DNA of 64,000 nucleotides from positions 1-64,000 of the forward strand of contig JAJJXM010000073.1 of assembly GCA_024516155.1 (NCBI GenBank), given 5' to 3'. The notes beneath the pieces were generated by a model. It was not told where the DNA came from. It did no database searches and saw only the letters and a program-made list of their open reading frames with translations. The translations under genes were made by a program, and so were the position numbers. Source of the DNA: Pyronema omphalodes. Lineage: Eukaryota; Ascomycota; Pezizomycetes; Pezizales; Pyronemataceae. Positions within the stretch are counted from its first letter, which is position 1. Each line of letters begins with the position of its first letter. Of the stretch, positions 34,320 to 44,893 are shown piece by piece.

Positions 34320-34985
34320 CTGTAGATGTTTATTTAAACGTCAGAGGATAGTTCAAATAAACCCCGAAGAATAGGCGAAGAAGAAGGTGTTTATTTAAAC
34401 ACCTTAGGTGTTTAAATAAACCCCAAAGAATATGTAAAAAAGAAGGTGTTTATTTAAACATCCTTAAACACCCCTAGGGTGTTTAAATAAACACCAAAGA
34501 ATAAGCGAAAAAGAAGGTGTTTATTTAAACATCCTTAAACACCTCTAGGGTGTTTATCTAAACACCCCTAGGATGTTTAAATAAATACCGAAGAATAAGC
34601 GAAAAAGAAGGTGTTTATTTAAACACCCCTAGGGTGTTTAAATAAACCCCACAAAAAAAAAAAAATCAAGGTAGTTGTTTAACTAAACAACGCTAGGTGG
34701 TTTAGCTAAACACCTTAAATCACACTAAACAACTTCGGTGTTTAGGGGTGTTTAACTAAACTCTTTGAAACAACGATGGGTGGTTTAGCTAAACACCTTA
34801 AATCACACTAAACAACTTCGGTGTTTAGGGGTGTTTAACTAAACACTTTGAAACAACGATGGGTGGTTTAGCTAAACACCTTAAATCAGACTAAACAACT
34901 TTGGTGTTTAGGGTGTTTAACTAAACACTTTCGGTGTTTAGCTAAACCACGAAGGTGTTTGAACTAAACCACTCTCACTCGTTTT
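34320..34985. repeat. Right arrays: palindromic GGTGTTTA/TAAACACC units, two unit types
   Basis: From 34320 to about 34660 roughly five units of about 60-75 bp repeat the text GAATAAGCGAAAAAGAAGG, followed by GTGTTTATTTAAACA and a CCTAGGGTGTTTAAATAAAC block. From about 34690 three units of about 83 bp repeat GGTGGTTTAGCTAAACACCT, then TAAATCACACTAAACAAC and TTCGGTGTTTAGG. The array motif occurs in both orientations, forming hairpins, and is mirror-like to the left array. Confidence 0.9.
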
Positions 34986-35013
34986 CTTGTACCATAGGGC
35001 ATGTGTCATCTAT

Positions 35014-35027
35014 GAAGATACGAAATG
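35014..35027. repeat. Target-site duplication of LINE B, left copy
   Basis: GAAGATACGAAATG (14 bp), repeated exactly at 56158-56171 after the LINE tail. Confidence 0.93.
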
Positions 35028-36991
35028 TGTCTATCACTGTGTGCGGCTAGGATTCCACCCAACCGACTGGAAAACTGCCAAAGGAGTCTGTATCCCCAAA
35101 CCGGGAAAGACGTCTTACCGCAAAGCAAAGAGTTTCCGCATCATCTCTCTTTTGAGCTGTCTGGGAAAGTTAGTTGAAAAGGTCGTCGCCACCCTCATGG
35201 CGGAGGAAGCCGGGAGGCTGCACACTTTTCATGCTGGACAATTTGGTGGGAGAAGAGGTCGCTCCGCCGTCGACGCCGCGGCAGTCTTAATTGAGGCGGT
35301 GGAATTCGCTTGGGAAAAGCTGAAACTCGCGGGAACTCTAATGATGGACGTTAAAGGGGCCTTTCCCACTGTCAATCGAGACTGCCTCATGCGGAAAATG
35401 CGGCGAGCAGGCATGGATGAGTGCTATGTGCGGTGGGTGTCTTCGTTTATGAGTGATCGAAGAGTCGAGATATCACTAGGTGGCGAATCAGGTACACCCA
35501 TCGAAACGAACACTGGCCTCCCCCAAGGATCCCCCGTGTCCCCAGTCCTTTTCTTAATCTATATAGCCAACCTCGCCGATTACGTTGAATCCAGAGTCCC
35601 CGACGTAACAGGCCTGTTGTTTGTCGATGACGTGACCTGGATCGTGACCGGTGATTCTGCTCGGGAGGTCTCCGACAAGCTTGAACAGTGTGCAAACGCA
35701 TGCTCGTAGTGGGCCTCCACCAACGCGGTGGTGTTTGAAAAAGAAAAGACGGAGGCCATGCTTTTTTCTCGACGGAGGGGAGAGGCTAACCCTGACGAGG
35801 TCACAGTCTCGGTAGGTCCTCACCAGATCCCGTTCGCCTCGACAGCCATCCGTTGGCTCGGCTTTTGGCTCAATCCAAAGCTCACTCTTAACCACCATCA
35901 CCAAAAGTGGTTGACCAAAGCCAGACAACAGCATGCTCGTCTTGGAAGGCTTTGTCGTGCTCAGGGACTCCCTCCGGGGAGCACTGCTAATCTGCAAAAG
36001 GCGGTAGTCCAGTCAGTGGCTATGTATGGCGCTGAGATCAACGCAGACCGGCGCCTAAAAGGCAAGAGCTCGGGACGCACTGCTCGGCTGCAACTGCTCC
36101 TCAATAAGCACGCACGAGCGGTCACGGGGTGGTTCAAAACGACTCCGCTCGGCTTCTTGATGGCTGAAAGTGCCGTACACCCAGCGGAAGCGCTCATCAA
36201 GGGCCGAGAAGCAAAATTTAGGTCACGCCTTCTCACTCGCCCCCGCCCCGCCCCCCCCTCGACCGGCACCCAACCGTCCCCGACCGCTGCGGCTATCACT
36301 CGGCTGCTTGAACGCACGGAAAAGGCATGTGGGTTCGAAGCAGTCGAAAAAGTAACAGTCCCCGACCGCTTTCGTCGCTTCCCCGTGGTGATCGCACCCA
36401 GAGCTGAAGCTGAAACCTTCGCCCGGAATTGGAGAAACCTCACGTCCACGACGTGCATCTGGACAGATGGCTCTTGAATGGAGGGGCATACGGGAGCGGG
36501 AGTCGTCCGCTACATCAACGGTGCCTTTCGTTCTTCCCAGCACTACTTGGGCCGTCATATGGAGGTTTTCGACGCTGAACTCTACGCCATTTGGCGAGGG
36601 CTCAAGGAGTTCCATTCCAATCACTTCTGGGACCCCAACTCGAATACCAAAGCGATCGTCTTTTCAGACGCCCAGGCTGCTCTCAAGCGCCTGGAGTCTG
36701 AAACCCCCGGTCCTGGGCAAGAGCTCGTCAAACTTATCTCACGCGAAGCCTACGACCTCCTCTTTGATTCCGGTATCGACGTGGAATTCCATTGGATCCC
36801 GGGCCACAGCGAAATCCCCGAAAACGAGGAAGCGGACCGAGTAGCGAAGGAAGCGTCGAAGCATCGATGCAACTCCCTTATGCTCAAACGGTGTGACGAC
36901 CCAGTGTGTGCTGTCCCAGCGTGGGCGTCCCTGGCGCACCTCAACCGGATCGCAACGGAAACAACATCGACCATCACTCGTCGATGGATTA
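35028..36991 (+). mobile_element. LINE B, 5' part (RT and RNase H), split by gypsy element 1
   Basis: A 5'-truncated Tad-like LINE on the plus strand. It begins inside the reverse transcriptase domain and continues to the RNase H region, where gypsy element 1 interrupts it at 36991. Its remainder is 55409-56157. Without the insertion it is about 2.7 kb. LINE A and LINE B share the RNase H/zinc-knuckle end and the 3' UTR. Confidence 0.93.
35028..36991 (+). pseudogene. LINE B ORF2 fragment: reverse transcriptase and RNase H
   Basis: One reading frame runs through the piece, interrupted only by TAG at 35707-35709 and TGA at 36475-36477. RT motifs are clear: GWKTAKGVCIPKPGK-type entry (here DWKTAKGVCIPKPGK), the TLMMDVKGAFPTV block, TGLPQGSPVSPVLFLIYIAN and the active-site FVDD (LLFVDDVTWIV). 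A thumb-like region follows (WLGFWLNPKL, then RLGRLCRAQGL). RNase H begins at CIWTDGS and continues after the TGA with MEVFDAELYAIW, IVFSDAQAALK and EFHWIPGHSEIPENEEADR. Both stops look like single-base changes of sense codons (TGG follows the first, an Arg-type position the second). Truncation and two stops make it non-functional. Confidence 0.93.
36987..36991. repeat. Target-site duplication GATTA of gypsy element 1, left copy
   Basis: GATTA precedes the TGTCATACC start of the LTR and recurs at 55404-55408 just after the 3' LTR end. The LINE reading frame resumes in phase across it. Confidence 0.95.
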
Positions 36992-38599
36992 TGTCATACC
37001 CTACCCCGATAAGACATTTAAAAAGAATGGGGACTCTTACCTAAGTAATAACTCAAGCCAAAGGCGAGAGCTATTACTAACCACCCTTCATCCACTTCCC
37101 GCAGGAAGTAGGATAATGGGGGGCCAGGGAAAAAGTCAGCGTCATCTAGGGCGGGGAAACCCGGGGCAGCCCCCGAGGTGGGTCTGTTTCCGATCAATGA
37201 CTGCGGTTTCTAATGTGCAGCCATACCTCGAGGAACATACCGCTGCCGCTGATCAAAACCTGGAATACTTATAACCTTAGGGCCTCACTCAAAGACTTAC
37301 CGAAGCCTTTGAGCGAACGCACCTCTTCCGCCGTATACGAGAAAACCGTCCAGAAAGGGTCGTGGAACTAAGAGACCCGGCGGGCCAGATATACATACGA
37401 ATAGAAAGGAGAATGTGACGCAAGTAGGTCACCGCAGGAAACAGATATCGAGGTTGATGAGGATAGAAAGGTTAGGAGGGAAAGAACTGTATTTAAGTTT
37501 AATGGGATAATGTATTCACGAAACACTTTGCCGTAAAACAAGAAAACATAGTCATATGCGACCGAGGCATTACGCCTGACCGACGGAGGAAACCGGGCAG
37601 CCGAATAGCATGATACGACAGCGGAGTCTAGTCGGCCGAAGGAGATAAGGAGTTAACTGCATCTTTGGTTAGTTATCACCGGAAACCTTATCTTCGCAAA
37701 CGCACCTTCGAACTGCCGATATGACGAGACGACCGTACGACGAACAGAACATCGGACCACCTCCTATTAGGGACCCCCGGAAGGCCCACAGTCTATTGCC
37801 GACCATGACGACATTATCAGATCATACAAACGACTTCACAGGATGCGACGGAATCGCCAGCCGGATATCGAAGTCCGAAGTTAGTTGCAGGAACGCGTCA
37901 GCCGGTCCTGCAATGCACATTCCTCGAAATGCATTCCGATGCCTTATTATTATTAATGACATCAGTGCAAACGACGAAAAGAACGAGTCTAGGCATTAGC
38001 AAACGACTAAGGCATCATCCGGATAACGGCCCGGAGGATGTCTTAAAGTATATTCGCGATATTAGCGTTTTCACCAAAAGTTGCATTTTGTATGGTGGAA
38101 AAATCACGTTTAGGTGTAGCCAACCAACGTCTTAGGGTACTTCCACTTCCGCCCACCGCATAGTGCTTGCAGGGTATATGAGTGGGGAGCTCAAGATAAG
38201 AAAAATATAAAAGTGCCAAAAAGCCCCCACTCGAAGAAGCCATCATCCAGCAACGCAATCAATACTGCCCCGAATACAACCACACTTCCCACGAAGGGTT
38301 ATTGTCTTCTTTTGAGTCAATACCCGACGTCCTCAAATATATACCTTACCTCCAATCAATACAATACCTCCGGTCGTCCCTCTGAAAGAAACGACCAGCA
38401 AACGAAACCGATACTCTCGAAACGCTCCCTGAGATACGCAGGAGAGTTTAAACTTATAACTGTTATCACCTCTACTTTCCGTTAGAAGAATCCCCTTGAG
38501 AAGTAATAATTCCCCTTCTTGGATTTATTGCTTTTCTCTTTTCTTTCGGGAATTTCAGGGTTACCCGGCCGTCCATTACCCTGGGACCCCCGGTTTCCA
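36992..38599 (+). repeat. 5' LTR of gypsy element 1
   Basis: 1608 bp from TGTCATACCC to CCCCGGTTTCCA. It holds TATAAAAG at 38206 and TATATA at 38338. TAAACTTATA at 38449-38458 is complementary to the primer-binding site, so transcription probably starts there. The matching 3' LTR is 44894-45580 plus 54482-55403. Confidence 0.95.
38449..38458 (+). promoter_or_regulatory. Predicted RNA 5' end (self-primer) in LTR 1
   Basis: TAAACTTATA is the exact reverse complement of TATAAGTTTA located two bases after the LTR. In Tf1-like self-priming elements the first bases of the mRNA fold back on the PBS. The transcription start here is an inference from that pairing. Confidence 0.6.
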
Positions 38600-38600
38600 C

Positions 38601-38610
38601 TATAAGTTTA
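38601..38610 (+). promoter_or_regulatory. Self-priming primer-binding site of gypsy element 1
   Basis: TATAAGTTTA, one base after the LTR end, pairs with the LTR sequence at 38449-38458 over 10 bp. No tRNA 3'-end complement of the usual TGG type follows the LTR. Confidence 0.6.
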
Positions 38611-38665
38611 CTCATACACCTCACCGAGTGAATCGAGAAGTACGCATCAGCCACCATATTACGAC

Positions 38666-41005
38666 ATGGCTCAACTCATGGAATACGAATTCCAACCTCT
38701 CCCCTCATGGGCTCTCCTCAGTGCTGACCCAGACCGCCTCAGGAATGAGGTGGAAATGAGCGGGGTACCAGATTCCATCAGTATTCCGAGCATCCCACCA
38801 TGGGCTGAGGACCTGATGAGACAACTGGCGCGTACTGCTGTAGACATCAGCAACTTACGCAGCCAGATACAGAACGACGAGGGCGATGCAATCCGGATGT
38901 TCATGAATATGCAAACGGCATATGAAAACATCCAAGTCAACTTGGACCAAGCCCTCCAACAAACACAACAACAGATGGGTAACGCAGTGAATGCCCAATT
39001 CAACCTCACCAATCGCCAATTCATGGAGGTTGCCGAAGCATATACTCAGCTTCAACGACAAATGGAGGACCTCCAGATCACTCGGGCCAATGACGAGGTC
39101 CATCGACAAGTGACCCTGGAGGCTTATACCGAGAAGTTAGAAAATAACCAACAAATCATCATGGCCTACTATAAAGCGGAAGCCACAAAACAGGAGGAAT
39201 GGAACGCCAGCTGCGAACGATGGGCAGCGGAATTACGACAAAAAGAGAAGGACTTAGAGGCCCGGATGGCCAAGGACAAGCAGGAGTTGAAGGATAAGGA
39301 AGCTGCATTAAAGGCGGACTTGGCGGAAGAGAAAAAGAGAGTCCGAAAGGAAATGGACCGCCTTTCACAACTTCAGAAACGACAACAGGCGGATCATGAT
39401 CGCCTGAAGAAGCAACAAGACGAGGCCGCCGCGGCAAGTCAACGCGAAAGGGAAGAGTTACAGGCTGCCTTCGACAACAAGTGGAAGGCAATTGAGCTGG
39501 AATTACAGGAGCAGGTCAAAAGGGTTGCGGGTCCGGGTAGGCAAGCCGATGTAGCAACACTAATCAGTGAAGTCATCCAAGGACGTTGTAGAGATGGTCG
39601 GGCCCCTTCACCGGAGAGTGACCACGACATGACCAATTCCGAACCCGACGACCAGGGAGATGATGACTCCCTTTATAACCTGCCGCCGCCGATTCCCCCC
39701 AGACCAAATGAACGGAACGGACCAGGATCCATTCAGGCCTCCCGAAAAGGTTCCAGACGGGGAAGTAGTCCACCAAATGGACGTGTGCCCCCTCCTCCTC
39801 CTCCACCTGACAGTAGTAGCTCTGAGTCCTCCGATTCGGATTCAGACTCTGCGCCCAGGTATGCCGAACAAATCCCAAAAGAAATTCGGCGATACATTCG
39901 GGAGCTCCGCAAAAGGGATAAGAAGAATAGGGTGTCAAAAAACAGGGCACCCGTGGTCGTTGGTAAAGCGCCTAAAATGAAGGAACCAGAATCCTTTTCT
40001 GGGGAGAAGGCCGAGTTCATGCCTTGGTTCAAGGCCGTGAAAGAGTTCATGACAGTCCGAGCAATTGACTATCAAACGGACCTCCAAAAGATCCATTGGC
40101 TTGGATTCTTCCTCAAGGGCGATGCACGCCAATGGCACCAGAATCGCGTCGACACATGGGAGTCCTCGAAGCAGCAAGACACCTGGGAAACATACGCGGC
40201 GGCAATGACTCAATACTTCCGCGACCCACATGAGCGCCGGAACTACACCGCGAAAATGAACAAGCTTCGCTGGAAACACCTACCGGGCTGGCACAAGACC
40301 GGGCTTCCCGCCGACCAGTGGGGAATCCGAATGTCGATCTACCAGGAGAAGGCTCAGCTTCAGGGAGAGGTTCTCCGGGAGATGTATGCTCAGTCCTTCG
40401 CTGATGAGGTCGTCCGAGCAGCATCGGATCTAACCGAAGATTTATACGACCCATCATTTGAACTCTTCAAGGCTGCCCTTGTAAAGAAGGCCACCAACAG
40501 AGAAAAGGAGATGAACCGGAAGGAGAACCCACTCCTACAACAAATCGATTTCCAACCGGAGAAAGATAGATCAACAAAGAAGAACGAGAAAGATAAGGGA
40601 CGTCACCAGAAATCGAAGGATAACCAGAGGGATAGACCTTCAACCTCCAACAAACCAAAAGAGAAGAAATTTCAGAGCACCCGGGATGCATTGGTCGGTG
40701 TACCCCAGTCTGAAATCGACCAGTACAAGGCGGATAAGGCATCCTGTTGGAGATGTGGACGTTCCAGCCACCACACATTGGAATGCTTTGCGAAGAAGAC
40801 CTCCCAGGGTACCGAACTTACAGCAAAAGTGGCTGCGGTGAACCGAAAGAAAAGGGCAAGGTCAACCGACGACGAGGCTGACGACGAAGGGTCTGAAGAG
40901 GAGCGACCTACCAAAAAGGCTAAACAGGTGGCTGCGGTCGCACCGGTTTCGCCAGATTCCCCCCGTGTTTGGGAGATTACATCCGAACATTCGGATTTAA
41001 ACTAA
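38666..41005 (+). CDS. gag: Gag of gypsy element 1, 779 aa
   Basis: The structural protein that forms the particle and packages element RNA. Residues about 50-290 form a long coiled coil rich in Gln, Glu and Lys. A Pro run (PPPPPPP) and Ser/Asp/Glu-rich linker follow near residues 373-395. The capsid-type domain starts near residue 433 (APKMKEPESFSGEKAEFMPW, then WLGFFLKGDARQWHQ). A CX2CX4HX4C zinc knuckle lies at Cys694, Cys697, His702 and Cys707 (CWRCGRSSHHTLEC). The ORF is intact and starts at an ATG 67 bases past the LTR. It ends GAT TTA AAC TAA, where TTTAAAC is a slippery heptamer leading into pol. The long Gag with a large N-terminal coiled coil is typical of fungal chromoviruses. Confidence 0.93.
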   Translation: MAQLMEYEFQPLPSWALLSADPDRLRNEVEMSGVPDSISIPSIPPWAEDLMRQLARTAVDISNLRSQIQNDEGDAIRMFMNMQTAYENIQVNLDQALQQTQQQMGNAVNAQFNLTNRQFMEVAEAYTQLQRQMEDLQITRANDEVHRQVTLEAYTEKLENNQQIIMAYYKAEATKQEEWNASCERWAAELRQKEKDLEARMAKDKQELKDKEAALKADLAEEKKRVRKEMDRLSQLQKRQQADHDRLKKQQDEAAAASQREREELQAAFDNKWKAIELELQEQVKRVAGPGRQADVATLISEVIQGRCRDGRAPSPESDHDMTNSEPDDQGDDDSLYNLPPPIPPRPNERNGPGSIQASRKGSRRGSSPPNGRVPPPPPPPDSSSSESSDSDSDSAPRYAEQIPKEIRRYIRELRKRDKKNRVSKNRAPVVVGKAPKMKEPESFSGEKAEFMPWFKAVKEFMTVRAIDYQTDLQKIHWLGFFLKGDARQWHQNRVDTWESSKQQDTWETYAAAMTQYFRDPHERRNYTAKMNKLRWKHLPGWHKTGLPADQWGIRMSIYQEKAQLQGEVLREMYAQSFADEVVRAASDLTEDLYDPSFELFKAALVKKATNREKEMNRKENPLLQQIDFQPEKDRSTKKNEKDKGRHQKSKDNQRDRPSTSNKPKEKKFQSTRDALVGVPQSEIDQYKADKASCWRCGRSSHHTLECFAKKTSQGTELTAKVAAVNRKKRARSTDDEADDEGSEEERPTKKAKQVAAVAPVSPDSPRVWEITSEHSDLN

Positions 41006-41053
41006 CAAGACCGGCTACGATGCGCAAGCACGGTCAACCAGATCAAGACGCAT
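40996..41053 (+). promoter_or_regulatory. -1 ribosomal frameshift signal (TTTAAAC, stem-loop, possible pseudoknot) of element 1
   Basis: TTTAAAC (40996-41002) lies in the gag frame as T TTA AAC and is followed at once by the gag stop TAA. A 6-nt spacer leads to a stem: GACCG plus GCT (41009-41016) pairs with AGC plus CGGTC (41027-41029, 41031-41035) with one bulged A, 8 bp in all. Loop bases ATGCG (41020-41024) can pair with CGCAT (41049-41053), giving an H-type pseudoknot. A shift of -1 enters the pol frame exactly (pol reads on as LTRPAT). Confidence 0.8.
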
Positions 41054-44000
41054 TGAAGCATAGACATCTTTCGATTTGCGGCGTTAAACGGACAAAACCA
41101 CAAAAAACTCAAAAACACAGTAAAAAGGCTAAAATCATGAAAAAAGTTGAAAACGAACCCCCAAAATCCGGGCCACGGCCCATAGTCAAAATGAACATAT
41201 CAGTACCAGGGGAACAGGTGTTCTGCGCTCGGACAATGTTCGACACTGGGGCAGCAATCCCCATTATCAGTTCGACATTTGTAGCGAGACATGATCTTCC
41301 CCATATCAACCGGAATCAACCTTTACGCATCAATGGAGCAGACGGATCTGCGCTACGTGAGGCTGGACAGGCCTTTACCCATTCTCTCCTCTTACAATAC
41401 CGACAGCATTATACAAGAGAAACTTTCGAGATTATGCCATTAGAATCAGGAACGGAGATCATCCTGCCCTGTTGGTGGATGGCAAAACACCAACCGAATA
41501 ACTTTTGGGGAAATCCCGACGACATTACCTTGGATACCAACTTCTGCAAGCAACACTGTACGTTAGCTGCGGCACAAGAATTCTCGCTCCCGCTGGATCC
41601 AGATGTCCTATTCAATGAAGATGCCACAGTAATTGGGTATGTTGCCGCTGTTACTTCAGACACAACCGACATCAACCCAGCCTGCATCATACCCGATAAG
41701 TTCCGACCCCTATGCGAAGTCTTGGGAAAGGAACTAGCCGACAAACTACCTGATCATAAGCCATATGATCATGCAATCGACCTCAAGGAAGGGGAACAGC
41801 GGCCATGGGGACCAATGTACCCCTTGAACGAAGCCGAGCTCACAGAACTTCGAAAATATCTCAAAGAAATGTTGGAACTCGGTAAAATTAGACATTCAAA
41901 AATCCCCAGCAGCGGCACCAATCATCTTCGTCCCAAAACCCCATGGCAGAGGACTACGACTTTGTGTCGACTACCGGGGCTTGAATAAAGTAACCATAGC
42001 AAACCGGTACCCCTTACCGATCATGACCGAACTACAAGATCGAGTTCGCAATGCCAAAATCTTCACTAAAATTGATCTTAAAAACGGCTATAATCTAATC
42101 AGAATAAAGCCCGGAGACGAATGGAAGACAGCCTTCAAAACAAGATATGGGCTGTACGAATACACAGTAATGCCGTTCGGACTCTCTAATGCACCAGCAA
42201 CCTTCCAGAATATGATGAATCACATATTCCGGGACTTACTCGATCAAGGCCTCATTGTCTACCTTGACGATATTCTCATCTATGCCGAAACTGAGAAAGA
42301 GCACGACCGACAGGTCCTAGATGTTCTGAAACGACTTGCAGAAAATGGCCTGGCTATTTCACAGGACAAGTGTTTCTGGTCAACATCCAGGGTTGATTTC
42401 TTAGGCTATGTCATTTCACAAGACGGAATTGAAATGGCCCAGGACAAGGTTCAAAGCATTCAAGATTGGCAGCGGCCAACTAATTTGAAAGGCATCCAAT
42501 CATTCATCGGATTCGCCAACTTTTACCGTCGCTTCATTGCCGGATTCTCCAAGATCGCAAAACCCTTAAGCGACTCAACAAAAGGTTCCCCAAAGGATTG
42601 GGTTTGGACCGAACACATGACAACAGCATTCGAAGAACTCAAGAAATGCTTCACGACAGCACCGATCCTCACACATTTCGACCCCCGGCGCGAATGTATT
42701 GTTGAGACCGATGCTTCAGATTTCGCACTAGGTGCCACCCTGTCACAAAAAGGGGATGATAACAAATTGCACCCTGTCGCCTTTCACTCCAGGAAGTTCT
42801 CCCCAGCAGAAATCAATTATGAAATTCATGACAAGGAATTACTAGCAATTGTTGACTGCTTTAAGGTTTGGAGGCGATATCTGGAGGGATCCTTACACAT
42901 GGTTCAGGTATACACCGACCATAAAAATCTCGAGTACTTTATGACAACTAAAGTGCTCAACCGAAGGCAGGCACGCTGGGCTCAGGAATTGGCCGGCGTG
43001 GACTTCAAAATTTTTTATCGAAAAGGAACAAGTAATGGCAAGCCAGATGCATTGTCTAGGCGCCCGGAGTACCGCCCTGAAAAGGGGGGAGATGGAGATC
43101 AGCCTGTACAGACGATCCTGAAAGAAAAACACTTCAACGCAATTTCAGCAATCAGTACAGGAGGAGAAGGAATGGTTTTTTGTTGCTCGGCTGTTCAACT
43201 AGAATATCTGTCAACGGCAGTATCTAGATGGACAAAGGAATTTGAAATGGATATAAAGGAAGCAGGAAAGAAGGACGCGGCATACCAGCAGGCTTTAAGG
43301 AGTTTGGATGGAAGCGCGAAGGATCAAGAAGGAAAGGAAAAGGCTAGGACGGAAGGACTATTAGAAGAAAGAAACGGTTTATTATATCGCAAAGGATTAC
43401 TCTGGGTCCCACAGAATGCACGACAAGCGGTCCTTCATACAGAGCATAACAGTAAAATTGCAGGCCACTTTGGCCAAGATAAAACAATAGAATTGATAAG
43501 ACGAAATTTCTGGTGGCCAAAGATGGACCAGGAAATAATTGAATACATCCGAAGCTGTAACGAATGTCAACAAGACAAAACAGCACGACACAAACCCTAT
43601 GGAATGCTTTCGCCACTCGAGCTTCCATACGCTCCATGGACATCAATCGCCATGGATTTTATAACAGACTTAGCACTCTCTGATGGTTGCGATCAACTAT
43701 GGGTCATCATCGATAGATTCACAAAGATGGCTCATTTCATCCCGCTCAAGAAAGATGAGAAAACAGCTGCTCATCTGGTCAAGATATTCGCAAGAGAGAT
43801 TTGGAGATTCCACGGCATTCCGACAGACATAATCTCGGATCGAGACTCCAGATTCACTTCAACAGAGTGGAAACAATTCTTGGGCATTTTAGGTGTTCGC
43901 CCAAGAATGAGCACGGCCTTCCACCCTCAAACGGATGGGCAAACTGAACGAATCAACCAAACCATCGAAGCATACCTCCGATCATTCATTAACTACGAGA

Positions 44001-44725
44001 TGGATGATTGGGTCGACCTCATACCCATGGCCGAATTGGCCTACAACAATTCAATAACCCAGGCTACTGGCATGTCGCCCTTCTACGCCAATTACGGAAG
44101 ACATCCGGCATGCACCAACCCGGCATCATCAAACACGAAACTGAATGAGGAACAAAGCTTCATCAACCACATCACCTCCGTCCATGGCATACTTATTCAG
44201 AACTTGAAGTCGACACAAGAAAGGATGCGAAAGTATGCAGACGCTAAACGAAAGGATGCCCCAGAATTTAAGGTTGGAGATCTGGTCATGTTAGACGGAC
44301 GACACATACAAACAAGGAGACCAAAAGACAAGCTCGACCACAAAAAGCACGGTCCCTTCGCCATAGAAAAAGTAGTATCACCAACAGCGATGCGCTTATC
44401 TCTCCCCCGGAAATGGAAGATCCACAACACCTTCCACGTCTCCCTACTCGAGCCCTACAACAATGGCAACCGACCTCCCCCAGACCTCCTTCAGATCATC
44501 GACGAAGCAGATGACATTGAAGGCAATGAGGAATGGGAAATTGAAGAAATCATTTCGAGTAGGAAAACAAGAGGAAAAGTACTTTACCGAGTCAAATGGA
44601 AAGGCTTTCCCTTAAAGAAAGATCAAACAGAAGAACCATATGAATCTTTCATAGTAGGCGGCTTGGAATCTCTCCGCGAGTTCCACTCAAAGAACCCAAG
44701 CATGCCGAGGGACCAACGCGTTTAA
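40996..44725 (+). pseudogene. pol: Pol of gypsy element 1 (protease, RT, RNase H, integrase, chromodomain), one frameshift
   Basis: Pol lies in the -1 frame of gag. The first frame (to 41988) holds the protease motif MFDTGAAIPIIS and the start of RT. One extra A in the run 41898-41902, judged against element 2, shifts the frame. The second frame (41981-44725) continues with the RT active site YLDD (residues 94-97 of that frame), RNase H (ETDASDFALGA) and the integrase zinc module (H..H..C..C, with SKIAGHFGQDKTIELIRRNF). The integrase triad Asp559, Asp620, Glu656 keeps DD35E spacing. A C-terminal chromodomain (KVLYRVKWKGFPLKKDQTEE) may steer integration to heterochromatin. All catalytic residues are intact, so the single indel is the only visible lesion, and a sequencing error there would leave pol intact. 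Confidence 0.93.
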
Positions 44726-44879
44726 CCAACCCATCATAAGATACCTTTCCTCACTGAGGTTTTAATGGTCTTATCATGAGAACGTGTTGGTGGATGAAGG
44801 GGCTGGAGGACTTCATCAGAAAAGACCCCGTTGATCAATTACTATAATCATTGTTAGTGATTTCGGGGCGAAATCTTAT

Positions 44880-44893
44880 AAGGGGGGAGGTGG
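44880..44893 (+). promoter_or_regulatory. Polypurine tract of gypsy element 1
   Basis: AAGGGGGGAGGTGG-type purine run directly before the 3' LTR, the plus-strand primer for reverse transcription. Its core AGGGGGGAGGTGG is identical in element 2. Confidence 0.85.

Larger units (their letters stand above)
33188..35003. mobile_element. Inverted-repeat element filled with TTTAAACACC arrays (unclassified, non-autonomous)
   Basis: The element starts with CATGCCCTGTGGTACA (33188-33203) and ends with TGTACCATAGGGCATG (34988-35003), inverted repeats that match at 15 of 16 positions. The uninterrupted R1 copy has TCGAATTCGTCATCTATG at this place, and R2 has CCAAATGT on the left and TGTCATCTATG on the right, so the segment is an insertion. 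A 3-4 bp duplication (TGT or ATGT) is possible but the exact border is unclear. Inside are dense arrays of a 10-bp motif, direct on the left and mostly inverted or palindromic on the right, around a 700-bp centre with no recognisable transposase. This layout suits a DNA transposon whose enzyme binds many subterminal sites and is supplied elsewhere (inference). Confidence 0.7.

Noticed and set aside
36992..38599. Whether the 5' LTR of element 1 encodes host-like small proteins (ORFs at 37721-38485)
   Set aside because: The same frames recur in the 3' LTR with substitutions that do not preserve protein sequence.
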